A stretch of 40,078 nt of DNA from an uncultured Lachnospiraceae bacterium (GCA_910578795.1 CAJTSD010000034.1:1-40078), one strand, 5' to 3'. Positions 29,288 to 38,454 are shown, counted from the stretch's first letter. Made by a program: numbers and translations. Notes: generated from the letters alone by a model not told the origin.

Positions 29288-29785
29288 ATGGATAGGAAAA
29301 AGACAACGGAATTCCTTAGTAAGCTGCTTATACAATGCAAATTTAACGGCATGGGAAAGTACTGGGCGAGAGAGGTAAGTATCGACTATGGAACAACAGA
29401 TGTAAAACGGATTGATTTTATGAAGTTTGAACCAGCAGGGGTTATAGGAGTGAGTGGAATTGAAAAAGGAATATTTACCTGTTATGAGATTAAAAGTTGT
29501 AAAGCTGATTTTGAAAGCGGTTTTGGAAGGAATTTTATAGGGGAAAAGAATTACTTTGTAATGCCAATGGCTACATATAAAGTGGTTGCATTTGATATTC
29601 CACATGGCGTGGGTGCTTTAGTTCCGATACCTCTTAACGCAGATAAACATGAGGAATTTGAAAATCCTACTGAATTATCGGCAGATATAGACTGGAAACT
29701 TTGCACGATGATACAGTCGCATCCGCAGTTACGGAAAAAGTCAATGGTAGAGTTGCTGTTTTGTATGCTGAGAAGCGGACGCTGA
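29288..29785 (+). CDS. Putative PD-(D/E)xK-type phage nuclease
   Basis: 165 residues. KRIDFMKFEP followed by GIFTCYEIKSCKADFESGFG gives an aspartate and then the E-x-K of a PD-(D/E)xK nuclease fold, as in MmcB-like and Holliday-junction-resolvase-like phage proteins. KNYFVMPMATYKVVAFDIPH continues the core sheet. The start at 29288 follows gaggaggg. Nuclease function is a motif-level call; the substrate is unknown. Confidence 0.6.
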   Translation: MDRKKTTEFLSKLLIQCKFNGMGKYWAREVSIDYGTTDVKRIDFMKFEPAGVIGVSGIEKGIFTCYEIKSCKADFESGFGRNFIGEKNYFVMPMATYKVVAFDIPHGVGALVPIPLNADKHEEFENPTELSADIDWKLCTMIQSHPQLRKKSMVELLFCMLRSGR

Positions 29786-29809
29786 AAACAGGGATTGGAA
29801 AGGGCAGAT

Positions 29810-29980
29810 ATGACGCAAAAAAAGATTAAAATTATATATCGTGACGGGACAGAAGAAGAACATTATGTTGATGATTACGGAGTCATAAACGGATGTTTAT
29901 ATACTTATGTAAGGTTTGGCGTAGAAAGCGGAACCAGGCATATCCCATTGGATTTAATAAAAGAGTACATAGCATATTAA
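29810..29980 (+). CDS. Small phage protein, unknown function
   Basis: 56 residues: MTQKKIKIIYRDGTEEEHYV then DDYGVINGCLYTYVRFGVES, ending HIPLDLIKEYIAY. It looks like a small all-beta protein. ggaaaggg lies 6 bases upstream of the ATG. Common kind of filler gene in Lachnospiraceae phages. Confidence 0.6.
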   Translation: MTQKKIKIIYRDGTEEEHYVDDYGVINGCLYTYVRFGVESGTRHIPLDLIKEYIAY

Positions 29981-30004
29981 AAAACTGAATAAAGAATAAA
30001 AAAA

Positions 30005-30085
30005 ATAAGTGGCATCAACCGACCAAAGTTATCTACCACTTATCCAGCGTCTAAGAACAGTATAGCACCTTAATATTTCTTAGAC
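30005..30085. repeat. Two inverted repeats before the tyrosine recombinase gene
   Basis: ATAAGTGG (30005-30012) with CCACTTAT (30036-30043), and GTCTAAGAA (30049-30057) with TTCTTAGAC (30077-30085), spacer 19. Both pairs are exact. They could be folded RNA ending the upstream operon, or binding sites of the recombinase encoded next. The spacing is wider than in a simple dif-like core. Confidence 0.5.
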
Positions 30086-30121
30086 AAGTAAAATTTTTTA
30101 CGGGCAGCAGGAGGAAAGAGC

Positions 30122-31139
30122 ATGAATGCAAAGGAAAGAGTAAGAAATGATATACTTGTTGGAATGAAATTACACCTCGACGCATGCACAATGGCGATAC
30201 TGGATGCAGTCATAGTGAAAGCAGTGCAGAATGTTGAAATAACGGACATAGATAATCTTCCGGCAACAGCGGATGACACAAACCAATACATAATAAACCT
30301 GTTCGACGCAAAAAAAGCGCCGAAATTAAGCCCGAAAACAGTGGAATATTACAAAAGTACCTTAAATGAGTTTATGATGCTCATAAACAAACCGCTCAAC
30401 AAAGTCGGCGAATCGGACATTGAATATTATTTATTGGCTAAAAAAACCGAGCAACACAAATGCATCACTGAACAATCTCCGGCGCAATCTTTCAGCATTT
30501 TTCAACTGGATGCGCAAAGAGAAGATAATCAGCGAAAACCCATGTGACGGAATAGAACCGTATGCGGCAGCAGAGAAGCCGATTGAGCATATGGAAGCTA
30601 CAGATATGGAAAAGCTGAAACTCGGATGCACACACAAACGTGACAGGGCGCTGATAGAGTTCATGCGCTCGACAGCAGCGAGACGGGGAGAAGTACCGCT
30701 CGTGAAAGTCTGTGACGTGGATTTCAGAACCGGAAAGCTGATAATATTCGCTGAAAAGACACAGAAATACAGAACCGTTTTTCTTGATGATGTTGCGCTG
30801 CATTACATACAGGAATACCTGAAAGACAGGAATGTACCGGAAGGCAGCAGGGAGCCGTTATTCACCCATATCCGGGGAGACAGAACGAAGGTGCTGGACG
30901 TTGACGGTGTGTATTCAAGCATAAGGGACATTGCAAAAAGGGCGGGGATGGACAGGCGCATATATCCGCACCTCTTCCGGAAAACAACCGCAACAAATAT
31001 CTGTAAGCGCGGCGGGAGTGTGGATGCGGCAGGAGAATATCTCGGACATGCACCAAGAAACGTAACGGGCAGGCATTACACATATAAAGGCGATAGGCAT
31101 GTTGAACAGATATTTCGCAATTATGTGGAGGCAGTATAA
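30122..31139 (+). pseudogene. Tyrosine recombinase, frameshifted at an A7 run
   Basis: The first frame (30122 to about 30446) encodes the N-terminal core-binding domain (LSPKTVEYYKSTLNEFMMLI, DIEYYLLAKK). The second frame then continues without a break in homology (NLRRNLSAFFNWMRKEKIIS) and carries a full catalytic domain: TAARRGEVP (first arginine), KTQKYR (lysine), PHLFRKTTAT (His-x-x-Arg), GHAP, and HYTY (tyrosine). The joint is seven A at 30440-30446; removing one A would restore a single protein of about 338 residues. So it is a mutation, a sequencing error, or a gene expressed by slippage. In phage-plasmids such enzymes resolve dimers. Confidence 0.8.
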
Positions 31140-31161
31140 AACAGTAGGAAAGGAGAAAAAG

Positions 31162-31476
31162 TTGACGAAGGAAAAACTGAAACAACTGATTGACTTAAGG
31201 AAAGAAATTAAGGAAATTGAACAGAAGATAAAGCATGAAGACACAGAAATTCCTTCGGGAAACACAGCTCTGTTAGAAAAAAGGAAACATATGGCAGCAG
31301 AGCTAGAGAAAGAAATTTCGGGGTATATAAATTCGGTTGATGACAGCAGGGTTAGAAGAATAATGCAGTATAAATATATTGATGGCTATACATGGAAGAG
31401 GATAGCTAAGATTATGCACTATGACAGGTCTTACCCCGAAAAGGTAGTAACAAAGTATTTGAACAAGCATTCCTAA
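31162..31476 (+). CDS. Sigma-70 region 4-like phage late regulator (DUF1492/ArpU/RinA-like)
   Basis: 104 residues. A charged coiled-coil N-terminal half (LTKEKLKQLIDLRKEIKEIE) is followed by a region 4-like helix-turn-helix (RVRRIMQYKYIDGYTWKRIA, KIMHYDRSYPEKVV). Such proteins occupy the position just before the packaging genes in many Firmicute phages and control late transcription. TTG start at 31162 with aaaggag 6 bases upstream; ATG at 31099 lies within the recombinase gene and is unlikely. Confidence 0.75.
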   Translation: MTKEKLKQLIDLRKEIKEIEQKIKHEDTEIPSGNTALLEKRKHMAAELEKEISGYINSVDDSRVRRIMQYKYIDGYTWKRIAKIMHYDRSYPEKVVTKYLNKHS

Positions 31477-31490
31477 TTCAACCTTTTTAT

Positions 31491-31619
31491 TGTAGAAAAT
31501 CAAGTGTCGCTTTTTTCTACATTCAGTATGTTAACATGATAACAGAGCAGATGCTATTGTGTTAACCTTGATGAATTATATACACAGAGAGCGCTGCATG
31601 CACACAGCGTTCTTTTTTT
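31491..31619 (+). other. Structured region before the packaging genes: terminator and possible cos site
   Basis: Three stems in 130 bases: TGTAGAAAA (31491-31499) with TTTTCTACA (31513-31521); GTTAACA (31530-31536) with TGTTAAC (31560-31566); and AGAGCGCTG (31588-31596) with CAGCGTTCT (31605-31613) followed by a run of T, a proper terminator. In HK97-type cos phages with an HNH gene next to terS, the cos site usually lies in this interval. No cos sequence can be named from sequence alone. Confidence 0.5.
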
Positions 31620-31637
31620 ATTAAAGGAGTAACAGAT

Positions 31638-31976
31638 ATGGCAAAGGAATGGGCAAAAGCGTTTTACAATTCAAAAGCATGGCAGCAGTGTAGGGACAGC
31701 TACATCAGTGAACGGATTGCAATAGATGGCGGTATATGTGAAGTATGCGGCAGCAGTCAGGGTTCCATTGTTCATCACAAAAAAATCCTGACACAGAGTA
31801 ACATTAGCAATCCGGATGTAACCTTAAAGCACAGCAATCTGCAGTATGTATGCAAAGATTGCCACGACAAGTTTGAAGGGCACGGCGTAGGCAGTGACAA
31901 AACAAAACCTTTGTTTGCTTTCGATAAGGACGGTCAGCCTGTGTCGCTGCGGGAGATTGACAATCCCCCCCAGTAA
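31638..31976 (+). CDS. HNH endonuclease of the packaging module
   Basis: 112 residues, the small phage HNH type: AFYNSKAWQQCRDSYISERI, then the first cysteine pair CEVCGS, the catalytic IVHHKKILT (His-His), and LQYVCKDCHDKFEGHG. In HK97-like cos phages it works with terminase in cleaving DNA at cos. aaaggag lies 8 bases upstream. It is followed by terS, as expected. Confidence 0.92.
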   Translation: MAKEWAKAFYNSKAWQQCRDSYISERIAIDGGICEVCGSSQGSIVHHKKILTQSNISNPDVTLKHSNLQYVCKDCHDKFEGHGVGSDKTKPLFAFDKDGQPVSLREIDNPPQ

Positions 31977-32057
31977 CCAAAGCTATTTTTTCCGCCGCAA
32001 GACCGACGGCAGAGATTGGTTTAACATACGGTTTATCATGAAAGGGGTGTGGTATGC

Positions 32058-32480
32058 ATGATGACAGAGGACGAATTTTTAAAAGAAGAAATCCGCAGGG
32101 AGGCAGAATATGACAGCATTTCCGGTTATGTGGAAAAACAAAAAAGGATAAAAAGGGAAGTAAACAGATTAAGAAAATTATTTAAGGAAATTGATGAAAA
32201 TAAAAAGAAATTAGTTCAGGCAACGATAGACGACGTGGCATTTCTGACAGTGACAATGCAGGACCTCCGGGAAAATATTGTAAGAGACGGTACGACAGTT
32301 GAATATAAGAACGGTGAAAACCAGTACGGTACAAAACAAAGCCCTGATGCGCAGCTTTACCTTGCGATGTCGCAAAAACAGGCGCAGGCAATGAAGATAC
32401 TTCTTGACTGCATGCCAAAGTCACAGCCGATACCAAAGAATGATGGATTTAATGATTTTTTAGGAGAACGGAATGGATAG
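32058..32480 (+). CDS. terS: Terminase small subunit
   Basis: 140 residues. A charged helical N-terminal part (EIRREAEYDSISGYVEKQKR, REVNRLRKLFKEIDENKKKL) is followed by ENIVRDGTTVEYKNGENQYG and the P27-like tail SPDAQLYLAMSQKQAQAMKI. It recognises the packaging site and guides TerL. Start at 32058 after aaagggg; 32049 (GTG) and 32061 are alternatives. It overlaps terL by 8 bases. Confidence 0.85.
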   Translation: MMTEDEFLKEEIRREAEYDSISGYVEKQKRIKREVNRLRKLFKEIDENKKKLVQATIDDVAFLTVTMQDLRENIVRDGTTVEYKNGENQYGTKQSPDAQLYLAMSQKQAQAMKILLDCMPKSQPIPKNDGFNDFLGERNG

Positions 32481-34167
32481 AATCAAATACGCATCCGACT
32501 ATGACCCGATACTGGAATACTGGCAGAAAATAGGATGTGGCGAAATACCCGTATGCAGCAAAACACGAAGATGGTACAGGTACCTTGCACATATGGTAAA
32601 AAATCCGACACCGGAAATGACGTATAATCCAAAACGGGCAAACCATGTTTTGGAATTTGCAGAAAATTACTGCTGTCTCTCAAAAGGAAAAAGCGCAGGA
32701 AAACCCGTAGTTTTGGAGCTTTGGGAAAAAGCACATTTGGCAGCAGTGTTCGGATTTGTGGACAGCGAGGGAAACAGGACATGCCGGGAATCAGTTCTGA
32801 TCGTCGGAAAAAAGAACGGGAAATCGCTGCTTGCCTCAGTAGTAGGGCTGTATATGCTGATCGGCGACGGCGAAAACGGCCCCGAGGTATACAGCGCGGC
32901 AACCAAACGCGATCAGGCAAAGATAATATGGCAGGAAAGCGTGCGCATGATCCGGAAGTCAAAGTCGCTTGCCAAACGCATAAAATGCAGGGTGGGCGAT
33001 ATATCAAGCGAAGATTTCAACAACGGGGTATACAAACCTTTGGCAAGCGATTCGGACAGCCTTGACGGAATGAACATACACTGCGCACTGATGGACGAGA
33101 TACACCAGTGGAAAAACGGAAGGCCACTGTATGACATTCTTGCGGACGGCGTATCGGCACGTGACCAACCTCTTATCTACATAACCTCGACCGCGGGAAC
33201 AATCAGGGAGGATATTTACGATGCCAAGTATGAGGAGGCGGAGCATGTCATCAACGGGCTGTTTGATAATAACGGATATAAGGACATTCATTTTTTCCCG
33301 TTCATATATGAGCTTGACGAGCGGAAGGAGTGGACGGACAAAAGCCGGTGGATGAAGGCGAATCCCAATCTCGGCATATCCAAGAAATGGGAATATCTTG
33401 AAAACAAGGTAAGTAAGGCAATAGGAAATCCTGCGTTAGTCAAAGATCTCGTGTGCAAGGAATTTAACATCAGGGAAACATCATCAGAGGCATGGCTGAC
33501 ATTTGAACAGCTCAACAACGCGGAGCATTTCGATATGACAGAACTGCAGCCCCGTTACGGCATAGGCGGGTGTGACTTGTCCAGCACGACAGACCTTACG
33601 AATGCAACCGTACTATTTATGGTGCCAAACGACAATAGGATATATGTGCTGCAGATGTACTGGCTTCCCGAAGATTTGCTGGAACGCCGTGTGCGGGAGG
33701 ATAAAATCCCGTACGATCTTTGGAGAGATCAAGGGCTTTTGCGTACTTGTCCGGGAAACCGCGTTCATTATAAGTACATTACGGAATGGTTTAAGGAAAT
33801 ACAGAACGAGTATGACATTTACCTGTATAAATGCGGGTACGATTCATGGTCTGCCACATATTTTGTCGAGGACATGAAAGACGCATTCGGCGCCGTAGTC
33901 ATGGAACCTGTGATACAGGGCAAAAAGACGCTTTCAGGACCAATGAAAGCGCTTGGTGCTGACCTTGAAAAGAAAAAGGTAATATACAACAATAATCCGA
34001 TTCTGAAATGGTGTCTTGGAAACACATCGGTTGACATTGACAAAAACGATAACATACAGCCGTGCAAGGGAAACATCGGGACAAGACGCATCGACGGGCT
34101 TGCAGGTTTGTTGGACGCATATGTCATACTGGAGAACAATCTGGAGGAATACCAGTCAATCATATAG
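32473..34167 (+). CDS. terL: Terminase large subunit
   Basis: 564 residues. The ATPase half has Walker A VGKKNGKS at about 111-118, Walker B ALMDE at 205-209 and the coupling motif TSTAGT. The nuclease half has GGCDLSSTTDLTNATVLF and later aspartates (KCGYDSWSATYFVEDM). It pumps DNA into the prohead and cuts it. The order HNH-TerS-TerL-portal is typical of HK97-type siphophages. Its start lies inside terS with aggaga upstream. Confidence 0.96.
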   Translation: MDRIKYASDYDPILEYWQKIGCGEIPVCSKTRRWYRYLAHMVKNPTPEMTYNPKRANHVLEFAENYCCLSKGKSAGKPVVLELWEKAHLAAVFGFVDSEGNRTCRESVLIVGKKNGKSLLASVVGLYMLIGDGENGPEVYSAATKRDQAKIIWQESVRMIRKSKSLAKRIKCRVGDISSEDFNNGVYKPLASDSDSLDGMNIHCALMDEIHQWKNGRPLYDILADGVSARDQPLIYITSTAGTIREDIYDAKYEEAEHVINGLFDNNGYKDIHFFPFIYELDERKEWTDKSRWMKANPNLGISKKWEYLENKVSKAIGNPALVKDLVCKEFNIRETSSEAWLTFEQLNNAEHFDMTELQPRYGIGGCDLSSTTDLTNATVLFMVPNDNRIYVLQMYWLPEDLLERRVREDKIPYDLWRDQGLLRTCPGNRVHYKYITEWFKEIQNEYDIYLYKCGYDSWSATYFVEDMKDAFGAVVMEPVIQGKKTLSGPMKALGADLEKKKVIYNNNPILKWCLGNTSVDIDKNDNIQPCKGNIGTRRIDGLAGLLDAYVILENNLEEYQSII

Positions 34168-34177
34168 GAGGCAAACT

Positions 34178-35503
34178 ATGGGATTTTTAGGGAAAATGAA
34201 GCTGTTTAGAAAGCGTGAGCCTACGGGAGACGTTGACCGGATGGACAAAAACATCATGCAGATGGTGACAACATACGGGGAAAGCTTTTATTCATGGAAT
34301 GGAAAGTTATATGAAAATGATATTGTAAGAGCCTGCCTGAGACCAAAGGTCAAAGCAGCAGGAAAGCTTGTCGGCAAACATGTGCGTCAGGACGCATCAG
34401 GACTTACGGTTAATCCGGATGCAAACATAAGGTTTCTGCTTTCGGAGCCAAACCCGCTTATGACGGGGCAGCAGTTTCAGGAAAAGGTTGTGACGCAGCT
34501 CTGCCTCAACAATAACGCGTTTATTCTGATTGCGCGTGACGAGAACGGGAAACCTATGCAGCTTTATCCGATACCGTGCGTGCTGTGTGAAACGGAATAC
34601 ATAAACGATGAATTATATCTTAAGTTTACATACAGAAACGGAAAAAGCCAGAAATTTCCGTACCGTGAAATCATTCATTTAAGACAGGACTTCAACGAAA
34701 ATGACGTATTCGGGGAAAGTCCCGCAAAAGCGCTGTTTCAAATGATGGAAGTCATTGGGACGATTGATCAGGGCATCATCAAGGCTATAAAAAACAGCGG
34801 GATGGTACGGTGGCTGTTGAAATTCACGTCGTCGCTGCGTCCGGAGGACATAAAGGAGAATGTGAAACAGTTTGTTGACAACTATCTGAGCATTGAAAGC
34901 GACACATGGGGCGCGGCAGGAGTGGATGCAAAAGCGGACGCAGTACGGATTGAGCCAAAGGATTATGTCCCGAACGCGCTGCAGACAAAGGAAACAATCA
35001 ACAGAATCTATTCGTTTTTCGGCACGAACGAAAGCATTGTACAGTCAAAATGGACGGAAGACGAGTGGAATGCATATTACGAGTCGGAAATCGAGCCGCT
35101 GGCAATCCAGTTCGGAGATACCTACACCGTAAAACTGTTCAGCAGGCGCGAACGCGGATGCAGCAACAGAATAATCTTTGAGGCGAGCAATCTTCACTGC
35201 GCTAGCCTGGCAACGAAGCTGGCTTTCGTGCAGATGGTTGACCGCGGTGCAATGCTTCCAAATGAATGGCGTCAGACAATGAACATGGCGCCGATCGAGG
35301 GAGGAGATAAGCCGATACGCCGCCTTGACACACAGGTTGTGGACATGGTCAGGGAAGTTTTAAACAAAATGAATGCGGAGAATTATGTGGTAATGGCAGC
35401 ACTTGCGACAAAGCTGCTGGACACCGCGGGAAAGGAAACGGATGAAACACAGAATCAATATCAGGGGCGTAATGATCCCGAACAGCTACAAATGGTATTA
35501 TGA
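34178..35503 (+). CDS. HK97-type portal protein
   Basis: 441 residues. Key portal features: VRACLRPKVKAAGKLVGKHV, LLSEPNPLMTGQQFQEKVVT, NNAFILIARDENGKPMQLYP and IIHLRQDFNENDVFGESPAK, plus EIEPLAIQFGDTYTVKLFS. It forms the 12-fold ring through which DNA enters and to which the connector proteins attach. The start at 34178 follows aggaggc; the frame is open further upstream into terL but has no start with a binding site. Its 3' end overlaps the protease gene by 62 bases. Confidence 0.95.
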   Translation: MGFLGKMKLFRKREPTGDVDRMDKNIMQMVTTYGESFYSWNGKLYENDIVRACLRPKVKAAGKLVGKHVRQDASGLTVNPDANIRFLLSEPNPLMTGQQFQEKVVTQLCLNNNAFILIARDENGKPMQLYPIPCVLCETEYINDELYLKFTYRNGKSQKFPYREIIHLRQDFNENDVFGESPAKALFQMMEVIGTIDQGIIKAIKNSGMVRWLLKFTSSLRPEDIKENVKQFVDNYLSIESDTWGAAGVDAKADAVRIEPKDYVPNALQTKETINRIYSFFGTNESIVQSKWTEDEWNAYYESEIEPLAIQFGDTYTVKLFSRRERGCSNRIIFEASNLHCASLATKLAFVQMVDRGAMLPNEWRQTMNMAPIEGGDKPIRRLDTQVVDMVREVLNKMNAENYVVMAALATKLLDTAGKETDETQNQYQGRNDPEQLQMVL

Positions 35504-36149
35504 CTTTTTCGGCGAGGACAGCACGTGTCCAAAGGACGTGCAGGACATTCTCGATGCGGTTAAACAGGGTGATGAGGTGGAAGTATACATCAATTCACCG
35601 GGAGGCGTGATTGACGTGGGTTCCGAAATCTATACGCTGCTGAAAACGCAAAAGGAAAACGTCAAAATTTACATAACAGGCGAGGCGTGCAGCGCCGCTT
35701 CCATAGCCGCAATGGCGGGCTACTGCGAAATGTCGCCGACTGCGCTCATGATGGTTCACTGCGTATCAAGCGGAGTTAACGGCAACCACAAGGCAATGGA
35801 GCACATGGGCGAAGTCTTAAGGACGGCGGACAAGGCTCTCTGCACGGCATACATGGACAAGGCGGGAATGAGCGAAACGGAAGCGCTTGAAATGATGGAA
35901 CATGAAACATGGCTGACCGCACAGCAGGCAAAAGAAAAAGGACTGATTGACAAAATCATGTTTCAGGAGCAGGAACAGGATGCGGCGCAGATGGTAAACT
36001 GCCTGTCTTTAAAACTCCCGACGCTAGAACAGATGGAAAAAGTCAAAAATATGCTCAAAAATAATGCTTCTGAAAGCAGTGATGCGAAAGATAAGCTTTT
36101 GATGCAGACAAAGTTCAATTATTTAAAAATGAGAGGAGAACAGCGATGA
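35442..36149 (+). CDS. ClpP-like head maturation protease
   Basis: 235 residues of the ClpP fold. INSPGGVIDVGSEIY (50-64), GEACSAASIAAMAGYCEMSP with the likely nucleophile Ser84, MMVHCVSS with His106, and LTAQQAKEKGLIDKI, where the third catalytic residue is expected. It trims the capsid scaffold part during head maturation. The start at 35442 has aaaggaaa upstream and lies inside the portal gene; the stop overlaps the capsid start (ATGA). Confidence 0.94.
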   Translation: MKHRINIRGVMIPNSYKWYYDFFGEDSTCPKDVQDILDAVKQGDEVEVYINSPGGVIDVGSEIYTLLKTQKENVKIYITGEACSAASIAAMAGYCEMSPTALMMVHCVSSGVNGNHKAMEHMGEVLRTADKALCTAYMDKAGMSETEALEMMEHETWLTAQQAKEKGLIDKIMFQEQEQDAAQMVNCLSLKLPTLEQMEKVKNMLKNNASESSDAKDKLLMQTKFNYLKMRGEQR

Positions 36150-37396
36150 ACAAAAAACAGTACGAGGCAATGAGAAAAAAGCTCATGGATGAAGCGCAGG
36201 CGCTTATCAATGAGGGTGATGCGGAAAGTGCGCAGGCAAAAATGGATGAAGTTGCCGCGCTTGATGCAAAATGGGATGCAATTGCGCAGGCAGCAGCAAA
36301 CTTCAACGCCCTGAACAAAGAGCCGGAATTTGCGGCGGCAGTCATTCCCGTCAACGATAAAACGGGCGGGGAGCCTGAAAAGGAGAGCGTGCTTGACGTA
36401 TGGGCGTCCGAAAACTATCTGAAAGCATGGGCGAATACTTTACAGGGCAAGCCGCTCAATGACAAGGAATCAAAAGCGTATCAACTTGTCAACGAGGCGT
36501 ATACGCATACGACCAAAAACACGGGAACGGTAATCCCTAAATCGGTCGCATCAAAAATATGGGAGCTTGCAGGAGAAATGTATCCTTACTTTCAGGACGT
36601 GCAGAAAACCTACGTAAACGGCATTTTGTCCATCATACAGGAGGATACAAGCTCGGATGCCGCATGGTATGAGGAGGCAGCAAAGACAGAGGACGGAAAG
36701 GAAACCTTCAAGGAATTCACACTGTCCGGCTGCGAACTGTCAAGGGCAATCACGGTAAGCTGGAAACTCAAGGAAATGGCGATGGACGACTTTATTCCTT
36801 ATATCCAGCGGAAGATGGCGAAGAAAATGGGAGCGGCAGCAGGATACGGGGCAACACACGGAAAGGGAACGGCAAACAAGGAAAAACCGGAACCGACAGG
36901 CGTTGTAACGGCACTGACAAAAGAGGAAGGCACGCCGCAGGTAATCGAGTATGATGCCACTCCCACATTTAAAGACATCACGTCGGCGAGGGCGCTGATT
37001 AAGAGCGGGTACAGCGCAGGATTAAAGATTTACGCCAATTCGGCTACGATATGGAACAAAATCGCAAATATTGTAGATGCAAACAAACGCCCGATTTTTA
37101 TGCCGGATCCTACAAGCGGCGGTTACAGGGTCCTCGGAATGGAAGTAAAAGAGGATGACTCCATGAATGACGGCGAAATCCTTCTTTCAAACGCCTTTGC
37201 AGGATACCATGCGAACATCAACAAGGAAATGACAATGATGACGGAGGACCATGTCAAGGAACGGAAAACGGATTACTGCGGGTACGCCATCATGGACGGA
37301 AATGCCATTACAAACAAGGCACACGCCCTGCTGAAGCTGAAAAGTCAGACAGATACCGGCACGGGAGATACACAGACTGCTGCTGATAAACAGTAA
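36146..37396 (+). CDS. HK97-type major capsid protein
   Basis: 416 residues. The N-terminal 70 residues are a charged coiled-coil scaffold (delta) part (KQYEAMRKKLMDEAQALINE, KMDEVAALDAKWDAIAQAAA) expected to be removed by the protease. The rest is the HK97 shell fold: TGTVIPKSVASKIWELAGEM, SSDAAWYEEAAKTEDGKETF, SAGLKIYANSATIWNKIANI and GYRVLGMEVKEDDSMND, then NAFAGYHANINKEM. agaggagaac precedes the start. Confidence 0.95.
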   Translation: MNKKQYEAMRKKLMDEAQALINEGDAESAQAKMDEVAALDAKWDAIAQAAANFNALNKEPEFAAAVIPVNDKTGGEPEKESVLDVWASENYLKAWANTLQGKPLNDKESKAYQLVNEAYTHTTKNTGTVIPKSVASKIWELAGEMYPYFQDVQKTYVNGILSIIQEDTSSDAAWYEEAAKTEDGKETFKEFTLSGCELSRAITVSWKLKEMAMDDFIPYIQRKMAKKMGAAAGYGATHGKGTANKEKPEPTGVVTALTKEEGTPQVIEYDATPTFKDITSARALIKSGYSAGLKIYANSATIWNKIANIVDANKRPIFMPDPTSGGYRVLGMEVKEDDSMNDGEILLSNAFAGYHANINKEMTMMTEDHVKERKTDYCGYAIMDGNAITNKAHALLKLKSQTDTGTGDTQTAADKQ

Positions 37397-37415
37397 ATAA
37401 CAGGAGGATGCCATT

Positions 37416-37751
37416 ATGGAACTGCTTGAACAGGTTAAAAAGTCGCAGAGAATTTCGCACAACGCACTTGACGACATCCTCCTGTCAGACATTGAAGCAG
37501 GGGCGGGTGAACTGTTAAGGGTGGGGGTATATCCTTACGAAGAGGACGGAAGCATCAGTGAAAATTCACTGGTACGCAAGGCAATAGAGCTATATGCAAA
37601 GGGCATGGAAGATTTCGAGGAGAAAGGCAGTACATACATGGCGTCCTTTGAAAAACTGCGGGACGCAATGGCGCTGAGTGGTGAGTACAATGCGCAACGA
37701 ACTGATAACACTGATAACGACGAAAAAGACGCGCAACGGCAGGGGATTTGA
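37416..37751 (+). CDS. Head-tail connector (gp6-like)
   Basis: 111 residues, helical: ELLEQVKKSQRISHNALDDI, then AGAGELLRVGVYPYEEDGSI and LVRKAIELYAKGMEDFEEKG, ending in a Tyr/Met helix. This is the gp6-type connector (adaptor) that attaches under the portal. caggagg lies upstream. It overlaps the next gene by 62 bases. Confidence 0.85.
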   Translation: MELLEQVKKSQRISHNALDDILLSDIEAGAGELLRVGVYPYEEDGSISENSLVRKAIELYAKGMEDFEEKGSTYMASFEKLRDAMALSGEYNAQRTDNTDNDEKDAQRQGI

Positions 37752-38004
37752 AGAATCAGAAGAAACGGTCAGGAAAGAGATTTTTGCTGAAATGCGTTCT
37801 GCGGGCGTCATTGAAAAGTATGGGGCACAGAAAGCAGACATTGACATATCGGCGATATTCAGGGTTGATACGGATTCATACAAAGCCGCGCTGGTTGACG
37901 GAAAACGTCCTGATAAGGTAGAGCATGACGGTGAGGAGTATAAAATTCATGACGTGCGCAGAAGAGGCTCCTACAAAAAGACGGAAATTGTATGTAAGAG
38001 GTAG
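37690..38004 (+). CDS. Phage head closure / head-tail adaptor protein
   Basis: 104 residues, mostly beta: MRNELITLITTKKTRNGRGF, EETVRKEIFAEMRSAGVIEK, then ADIDISAIFRVDTDSYKAAL and HDGEEYKIHDVRRRGSYKKT, the pattern of SPP1 gp16-like stoppers. The start at 37690 is chosen because the first residues fit the family; its binding site (ggtgag) is weak. Overlap with the preceding gene is common in this module. Confidence 0.8.
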   Translation: MRNELITLITTKKTRNGRGFEESEETVRKEIFAEMRSAGVIEKYGAQKADIDISAIFRVDTDSYKAALVDGKRPDKVEHDGEEYKIHDVRRRGSYKKTEIVCKR

Positions 38005-38007
38005 CTT

Positions 38008-38454
38008 ATGGCAGGATTTGAAATATTTGACGAAAGAACGGATTTGGACGACCTGTTTGACATGGATTTTGAGGAGATGGCTATGGAGGCATTGCAGGAG
38101 GCAGCGCCAATACTGGAAAAGTCGGTGAAAAATGCGGTCAGGGCATCCATACAGCATGAAGGTGACTCCGAACTTGTAAAATCCATGAAGGCAAACAGAC
38201 CGAAAAGGGCAAAAAACGGTGCGTATATTGTAAACGTGACGCCGAAAGGATATTCCAAAATTAAGACATATCATGCCAAAAAGAACAAAAGGACATATCC
38301 TGTAAGCAATGCGCTGAAAGCAATATGGAAAGAATACGGGATAGCCGGAAGACAGCCGCCTAGTCCGTTCCTTGCGAAAGCGACGAATGATGCAAAAAAT
38401 GACGTGCTGAATGCCATACAGAGAAAATTTGACGAAAAGGCAGGTGGCGGATAA
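38008..38454 (+). CDS. HK97 gp10-type tail/connector protein
   Basis: 148 residues: MAGFEIFDERTDLDDLFDMD, EALQEAAPILEKSVKNAVRA, then GDSELVKSMKANRPKRAKNG and VSNALKAIWKEYGIAGRQPP, PFLAKATNDAKNDVLNAI. The helix followed by a basic beta part and the PxPFLxxA-like end fits the HK97-gp10 family. It abuts the next gene directly (TAAATG). Confidence 0.85.
   Translation: MAGFEIFDERTDLDDLFDMDFEEMAMEALQEAAPILEKSVKNAVRASIQHEGDSELVKSMKANRPKRAKNGAYIVNVTPKGYSKIKTYHAKKNKRTYPVSNALKAIWKEYGIAGRQPPSPFLAKATNDAKNDVLNAIQRKFDEKAGGG

Noticed and set aside
31960..31976. Run of seven C at the end of the HNH gene as a frameshift site
   Set aside because: The gene ends normally four codons later at the expected length, so nothing suggests a shift.
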